Source: CAZGSG01 sp964528095 (lineage in GTDB: Bacteria > Bacteroidota > Bacteroidia > Chitinophagales > Chitinophagaceae). Taken from it: 8,551 bases of DNA. Of the stretch, positions 5,428 to 8,551 are shown piece by piece. A program made the translations under genes and the position numbers. The first letter of the stretch is position 1. Every line of letters begins with the position of its first letter. The notes beneath the pieces were generated by a model. The model was not told the DNA's origin and ran no database searches. It worked only from the letters and a program-made list of their open reading frames with translations. The stretch covers positions 1 through 8,551 of the forward strand of contig CAZGSG010000257.1 of the NCBI GenBank assembly GCA_964528095.1, read 5' to 3'.

Positions 5428-5458
5428 TACATAGAATATGTAATATTTATAATATGTA
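5428..5458. promoter_or_regulatory. Candidate autoregulatory operator (TATGTA half-sites)
   Basis: TACATA-GAA-TATGTA (5428-5442) is a perfect inverted repeat with 6-base arms. A third copy of the half-site lies in AATATGTA at 5451-5458, a direct repeat of AATATGTA at 5435-5442 spaced 16 bases. The cluster is about 50 bases upstream of the HTH antitoxin start. That is where a toxin-antitoxin autorepressor normally binds. Binding itself is inference. Confidence 0.45.
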
Positions 5459-5520
5459 CTCCGTTGACTAATTGTTTTTTGACTTACCAAAGTCTGCTCC
5501 AAATCTTTATTCACATGGAC

Positions 5521-5562
5521 AAATGAAATATTTGATGAGCAGGCATATTCCTCATTTCATTT
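5521..5562. repeat. 9-bp perfect inverted repeat in the divergent intergenic region
   Basis: AAATGAAAT (5521-5529) and ATTTCATTT (5554-5562) are exact reverse complements, with 24 bases between. A competing inner pair, ATGAG (5535-5539) and CTCAT (5551-5555), shares bases with the right arm, so two exclusive folds are possible. It ends 22 bases before the small membrane ORF and could be its operator or leader structure. Confidence 0.45.
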
Positions 5563-5584
5563 TAAAGGTATTACACCTTGTCAT

Positions 5585-5737
5585 ATGAATAATTTCCTGG
5601 AACCTGTTACCAAAGCTCTCTTTGATCCGCAAACCCGGATGTCTTCCAAGGCAGCGATTTTCGTCTTAATCGTTGCCCTGCTCTTTGTGATAGATGGCCT
5701 AATGGGCTATTCCTATTATTATCATTCCAGTTTCTAA
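5585..5737 (+). CDS. 50-residue single-pass membrane peptide, possibly truncated
   Basis: The ATG at 5585 opens MNNFLEPVTKALFDPQTRMS, then a hydrophobic helix SKAAIFVLIVALLFVIDGLM at 21-40, then GYSYYYHSSF and TAA. The layout is a short amphipathic N-terminus with an FDPxTR motif, one transmembrane helix and an aromatic juxtamembrane patch. It resembles the N-terminus of larger Bacteroidota membrane proteins, so it may be a fragment. The TAA opens a run of ten A residues (5736-5745). In a frame reached by slippage there, sequence stays open to about 5850 (..ISSTIHKAEGYFQLHEFYNI..), ending just before the TlpA gene. It lies divergent from the toxin-antitoxin operon and has an inverted repeat in its leader. 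Function is unknown. It could be an intact small membrane protein or the stump of a longer one. Confidence 0.5.
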   Translation: MNNFLEPVTKALFDPQTRMSSKAAIFVLIVALLFVIDGLMGYSYYYHSSF

Positions 5738-5856
5738 AAAAAAAATCTATCAAAATATCAAGCACGATTCATAAAGCTGAAGGGTATTTTCAATTACATG
5801 AATTTTATAACATTTCTGATTTGAAATATATTCTACTTTCACTAGAACCTTAAAAT

Positions 5857-6915
5857 ATGAAGAGAAACTTTATTGTAATTTTCTTCGCATGCTTATTGTG
5901 TTTCAGTTTATTTCCCTATTACTCATTTACTCAAGAGCTTAATACCAACGGGAAGACTTTTTCATTATCGGGTTTGTCGCAAAAGAAACATGGGATTATA
6001 GCCTTAGCATATTTTGATGGCAATCAAGCTCGTTTTGATACAGCTGATTTAAAAGACGGCAAGTTTTTTTTTAAAGGCCCCTTGAACGAAGTGTCTCAGG
6101 CGGAGCTTTCCATGCTGGATAGTCGTGCATCAACAAAGAGCAGTAGAGATAAAAGAATTGAGAAATATTACTTTATTCTACAACCGATGGATCTGACTAT
6201 GCAACTTGACTCTACAAATTCACTACCTGTAGTGAGTGGATCTCCCGATCAGGAAGATTTACATAAGCTGAACATTAAGAAGATTGAAATCTTAAAGGGA
6301 AGGAATTTGTTATATGATCAAATGATGGAGCTGATATACAAGCAAGCAGCTGGAGATACCTCCAAAAGCCTTGATGCAGCAATCTCCAGGAAATCGGAAG
6401 CATTAGCCGCCAGCCAGGAACGGAGTATGGAAAAAGTATTAAAATTAGATATTGGTTTTATCGACACTCACCCTGGCTCAATCTTAAGCGCTTTTCTTAT
6501 TGAAGAATATCGACCTTTTATATCAATAGATTCCGTTGAAACGATATATAACAAGTTAAATAAAGACATTCAAAATAGTATATTAGGTAAGCAGCTGCAA
6601 TCGCGCATTAAAGCAGTTAAGAATTCTCAAGTTAACCAGCAGGCTCCGGATTTTACAGCAGAAGACAGGGAAGGAAAGATAGTGCGGTTGTCGGATTTTA
6701 CAGGGCACTATGTACTCCTGGATTTTTGGGCGAGCTGGTGTGTGCCATGCAGGAAAATAACGCCCGAAATTCAGGAGATCTATCAGTTGTTTCAGCCAAA
6801 ATTAAAAGTGATTTACATATCCCTGGATACTAACAAAGATGCCTGGGAAAAGGCCATCAAAGAAGATAGTATTGGCGGGAAAGTGAATCTTTGGGAAAAA
6901 CGAATTGGCTGGTAA
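5857..6915 (+). CDS. TlpA/ResA-like periplasmic thioredoxin protein with DUF4369-like N-domain (truncated)
   Basis: Predicted exported thiol-disulfide oxidoreductase. Residues 1-25 are a signal peptide (basic MKRN, hydrophobic core FIVIFFACLLCFSLF, probable cleavage near SFTQ). Residues 30-125 form a beta-rich DUF4369-like domain (FSLSGLSQKKHGIIALAYF, DGKFFFKGPL, YYFILQPMDLTMQL). A helical middle region follows (135-255). The TlpA/AhpC-TSA thioredoxin domain starts at about 261 (APDFTAEDREGKIVRLSDF), with LLDFWASWCVPCRK holding the redox pair Cys295-Cys298. The frame ends at an in-frame TAA after ..KRIGW (residue 352), before the cis-proline strand. The missing part continues in the same frame (next entry). 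As it stands the fold would lack its substrate-binding cis-Pro loop and last strands, so the product is probably non-functional. Confidence 0.9.
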   Translation: MKRNFIVIFFACLLCFSLFPYYSFTQELNTNGKTFSLSGLSQKKHGIIALAYFDGNQARFDTADLKDGKFFFKGPLNEVSQAELSMLDSRASTKSSRDKRIEKYYFILQPMDLTMQLDSTNSLPVVSGSPDQEDLHKLNIKKIEILKGRNLLYDQMMELIYKQAAGDTSKSLDAAISRKSEALAASQERSMEKVLKLDIGFIDTHPGSILSAFLIEEYRPFISIDSVETIYNKLNKDIQNSILGKQLQSRIKAVKNSQVNQQAPDFTAEDREGKIVRLSDFTGHYVLLDFWASWCVPCRKITPEIQEIYQLFQPKLKVIYISLDTNKDAWEKAIKEDSIGGKVNLWEKRIGW

Positions 6916-7062
6916 AAGGAAAGTGATATAACATACATCTATAATGTGCAACCCATCCCTGCATTCGTATTAATTGACGATAAGGGAAAGATAATTTACC
7001 GCGGACAATCCACAAGTGCGGCATCCGAAGTAAAAAAAATGTTAGAAACAAACTTGAAGTAG
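6916..7062 (+). pseudogene. C-terminal remainder of the TlpA-like gene after a premature TAA
   Basis: Immediately after the TAA (6913-6915), the same frame stays open for 48 codons to a TAG at 7060-7062. It reads KESDITYIYNVQPIPAFVLI, DDKGKIIYRGQSTSAASEVK, KMLETNLK. This is the expected end of a TlpA domain: the cis-Pro loop QPIPAFVLID, the DDKGKII hairpin and the final helix. The full gene would be 401 residues. The TAA sits where homologues carry W(K/Q)K, so a single CAA or AAA to TAA change explains it. Confidence 0.88.
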
Positions 7063-7064
7063 CG

Positions 7065-7472
7065 CTATTGTTCGGAAGGGATCAGCACAATCTTAAACTT
7101 GATGCCATTCGCAGGCCTTACCCCCTGAGATCCGTCTGACCCCTGTATGGAGATGCTTAAACGACCTGGTCTGTAATAGAACGTATAGCTATAGCCGTTA
7201 TATACCTGTGGCAATACTTCATAATCAGGTTCATTGAACATTGCCGCCACTATTACTCCATCGTTCTCGAACACCACATTATCAATTTCGGGCATGTTGA
7301 TGTGCGTGATAAAAGTACCATCGGTCTGATTAAAGTTCCAACCGGATGGTTGTACAGTATAAACAATAGTCTGGTTCGGTATTTCATTGACCTCTGTTGT
7401 GTAGTATTCCTTTTTGCAGGACGAGGCAAAGACCAAAATAGCGAGAAGGGCAAGTAGGGATAATTTGTTCAT
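7065..7472 (-). CDS. Small Bacteroidota lipoprotein of unknown function
   Basis: A 135-residue exported lipoprotein. MNKLSLLALLAILVFASSCK has a hydrophobic core and a lipobox (ASSC, Cys19) followed by KKEYYTTE. The absence of Ser-Asp/Glu-rich +2 export residues suggests retention facing the periplasm, though this is weak. The mature part is beta-rich and acidic-aromatic (IVYTVQPSGWNF, GTFITHINMPEIDNVVFEND, YTFYYRPGRLSISIQ) and ends in IKFKIVLIPSEQ. I recall similar short lipoproteins (CKKEYYT.., ..KIVLIPSE) in Chitinophagaceae without assigned function. Its stop lies two bases from the end of the full-length TlpA-like frame on the opposite strand, so the two converge with no room for a terminator. 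An inverted repeat lies in its leader. Confidence 0.8.
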   Translation of the reverse strand: MNKLSLLALLAILVFASSCKKEYYTTEVNEIPNQTIVYTVQPSGWNFNQTDGTFITHINMPEIDNVVFENDGVIVAAMFNEPDYEVLPQVYNGYSYTFYYRPGRLSISIQGSDGSQGVRPANGIKFKIVLIPSEQ

Positions 7473-7473
7473 A

Positions 7474-7498
7474 TGATCTGTTTAGGGGTAATAGATCA
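7474..7498. promoter_or_regulatory. Inverted repeat just upstream of the lipoprotein start
   Basis: TGATCT (7474-7479) and AGATCA (7493-7498) are exact reverse complements around a 13-base spacer that begins one base upstream of the lipoprotein ATG. It could form a leader hairpin or act as an operator. No regulator is identified. Confidence 0.3.
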
Positions 7499-7672
7499 AA
7501 GGGTGTGCAAGAAACCCACGCAGACATTTTATTAACTAAACATTGATGAATTATTGGACGTCTGTAAAGATCAACCAATTTTCTGCCCTTATTTTCTTGT
7601 ATTTTATCTCGCAAATAATGCCTTAGCCTAAAAATTACTTGTTATGCAGGTCCAAACAACTTCGGATACACA
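7499..7672. other. Divergent intergenic region
   Basis: No gene can be supported here on either strand. It holds the presumed promoters of the lipoprotein (minus strand) and of the ancestral membrane gene (plus strand). I found no exact TAnnTTTG element. A short plus frame from ATG 7643 (26 codons) overlaps the membrane pseudogene in another frame and looks like chance. Confidence 0.4.
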
Positions 7673-7968
7673 TTGGAGTCAGTTAAAAAGACAGTTGTCC
7701 GGTTTTGCTTTCTGTACTTTTTGATTTACATCATATTCACGCCTAACAGTGATCTGCCCGGGATCAACCAGTTGTTTCCAAATCCTTTTTCAGGTATACA
7801 ATCGATCCTCCTTACCTGACATTTTCCGGCGTTACAAAAAATGACAGCACGCAGATCAGGCTGAAAAGATTCGACGAAAATAAATTCTTGTTGATGAACT
7901 GCGGGTTTCACTGGGTAAATGAGTTTCCTTATAACTGGCAAACAGACCATATGAGATTTTTGATTTAG
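7673..7968 (+). pseudogene. Internally deleted multi-pass membrane protein gene (DoxX-like, tentative)
   Basis: Two pieces of one gene lie side by side in different frames. The first (7673-7819) reads ESVKKTVVRFCFLYFLIYII, then FTPNSDLPGINQLFPNPF. That is a basic start plus a transmembrane helix, typical of the N-terminus of Bacteroidota DoxX-like membrane proteins. The second (about 7795-7968) reads YTIDPPYLTFSGVTKNDSTQ, IRLKRFDENKFLLMNCGFHW, VNEFPYNW. That matches the conserved end of the same kind of protein (..FLL.NRGFHW(I/V)NE.PYN). Several hundred central residues are missing, and the junction is near 7790-7800 (TTTTCAGGTATACAATCG). The first piece has only a TTG start. The end runs on to TAG 7966-7968, beyond the usual PYNR terminus. 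The sigma factor gene follows directly. Confidence 0.55.
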
Positions 7969-7993
7969 TTTGCAAGCGTATAATTTTACTGAA

Positions 7994-8551
7994 TTGCAGG
8001 AACAGGACCGATATGTAGAAAAAGAGCTGCTCCTTCGCATTGCCGAAGGAGATGAAGCTGCCTTTGAGCAATTATTCTACATCCATTTACCGATGGCCCG
8101 CCGCGTAGTTTATGGAGTTGTTAAGCAGGAAACCGTCGTGAACGATATCATTCAGGAAGTTTTTTTGAATGTATGGCTCAACAGGAGCCAGCTCCCGGAA
8201 ATTCAATCTTTCTCCCACTGGGTATATAAATTATTGTATCACCGTTCCCTGAACTGGCTGCGCAGACAGCAATATCAGAAAAGGGATGGACAGCTTTATC
8301 TCGAAAAAGGCCTTACCTCGATTTCCTCCAATGAAACAGAGGAAGCCGTCATCTTTGCTGAAACCTCCCGCCTGGTAAAAGAAGCCATTCAGCAACTGCC
8401 TGCACAGACCCGGAAGATCTATCAGCTTAGCCGGGAAAACGGCCTAAAAGTGCCGGAAATAGCTGAACTATTGAACCTTTCTCCTCAAACGGTCAAGAAT
8501 ATGCTGGTGAAAGCAGGGAAGAATATCAGGGAATACCTGACAGACCGTGGC
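7994..8551 (+). CDS. ECF (FecI-like) RNA polymerase sigma-70 factor, 3' end outside the window
   Basis: Extracytoplasmic-function sigma factor directing RNA polymerase to a small regulon. The frame is open to the window edge (186 codons from TTG 7994), so the gene is partial at its 3' end. Region 2 spans about 12-90: ELLLRIAEGDEAAFEQLFYI, then DIIQEVFLNVWLNRSQLPEI (-10 recognition and core binding), then HWVYKLLYHRSLNWLRR. Region 4 spans about 125-182: IQQLPAQTRKIYQLSRENGL, KVPEIAELLNLSPQTVKNML (the -35 helix-turn-helix). No in-frame ATG precedes the domain. TTG 7994 or TTG 7970 (which would add QAYNFTEL) are the choices; a TTTG..TATAATTTTA stretch at 7959-7987 could be the promoter and favours 7994. 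In Bacteroidota such factors often precede a FecR anti-sigma gene and SusC/SusD transporters, which would lie downstream. Confidence 0.9.
   Translation, partial: MQEQDRYVEKELLLRIAEGDEAAFEQLFYIHLPMARRVVYGVVKQETVVNDIIQEVFLNVWLNRSQLPEIQSFSHWVYKLLYHRSLNWLRRQQYQKRDGQLYLEKGLTSISSNETEEAVIFAETSRLVKEAIQQLPAQTRKIYQLSRENGLKVPEIAELLNLSPQTVKNMLVKAGKNIREYLTDRG

Noticed and set aside
5097..5526. Plus-strand open frames opposite the antitoxin
   Set aside because: Antisense to a clear HTH protein; the hydrophobic look comes from reverse-reading Lys/Glu-rich codons.
7726..8071. Minus-strand open frames over the membrane pseudogene and sigma factor
   Set aside because: The plus strand explains the region with recognisable protein ends and sigma regions; the minus frames show no motif.
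1..8551. CRISPR array, tRNA or rRNA genes, complete insertion sequence
   Set aside because: No regularly spaced repeats, no cloverleaf-like sequence and no transposase frame or terminal inverted repeats were seen on reading the window.

Overview
The window looks like an accessory stretch of a Bacteroidota chromosome, most likely Chitinophagaceae-like. The clues are an RNase H1 with an N-terminal hybrid-binding domain, a TlpA-type thioredoxin lipoprotein-neighbour pair, a small Cys-anchored lipoprotein, a FecI-like ECF sigma factor, and starts that lack Shine-Dalgarno sequences but have A/T-rich leaders.

Layout. 1-2120: remains of a defence-type cluster. A PIN_8-like nuclease gene (116-1447) is followed by an apparently detached C-terminal tail. 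Next come the first ~46 codons of a SIR2-like NAD-binding protein (1671-1808), which run into the 3'-truncated remains of a minus-strand gene (1826-2118). More coding-like minus-strand debris lies at 2121-2330. 2348-3662: an apparently intact pair, RNase H1 and a TnsA-N-like PD-(D/E)XK nuclease. 3759-4108: small, possibly frameshifted unknown ORFs. 4252-5378 (minus): a two-gene toxin-antitoxin operon. The antitoxin is an XRE-type HTH fused to a DUF6922-like domain. The toxin is an AbiEii-type nucleotidyltransferase whose last 54 codons are cut off by an in-frame TAA. 5585-5737: a 50-residue membrane peptide. 5857-7062: a periplasmic TlpA/thioredoxin protein, also broken by an in-frame TAA that removes the cis-Pro half of the fold. 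7065-7472 (minus): a small lipoprotein converging on it. 7673-7968: an internally deleted multi-pass membrane gene. 7994-8551: the start of an ECF sigma factor that runs off the window.

The main theme is decay. Three genes are followed in frame by coding-like sequence after a TAA, two genes look split by 1-nt slips in A runs, and three look like deletion remnants. RNase H1, the PD-(D/E)XK protein, the antitoxin, the lipoprotein and the sigma factor look intact. I read this as a decaying defence/toxin-antitoxin island between core-like genes, not as a working new system. All family names come from recognising motifs by eye, with no database search.
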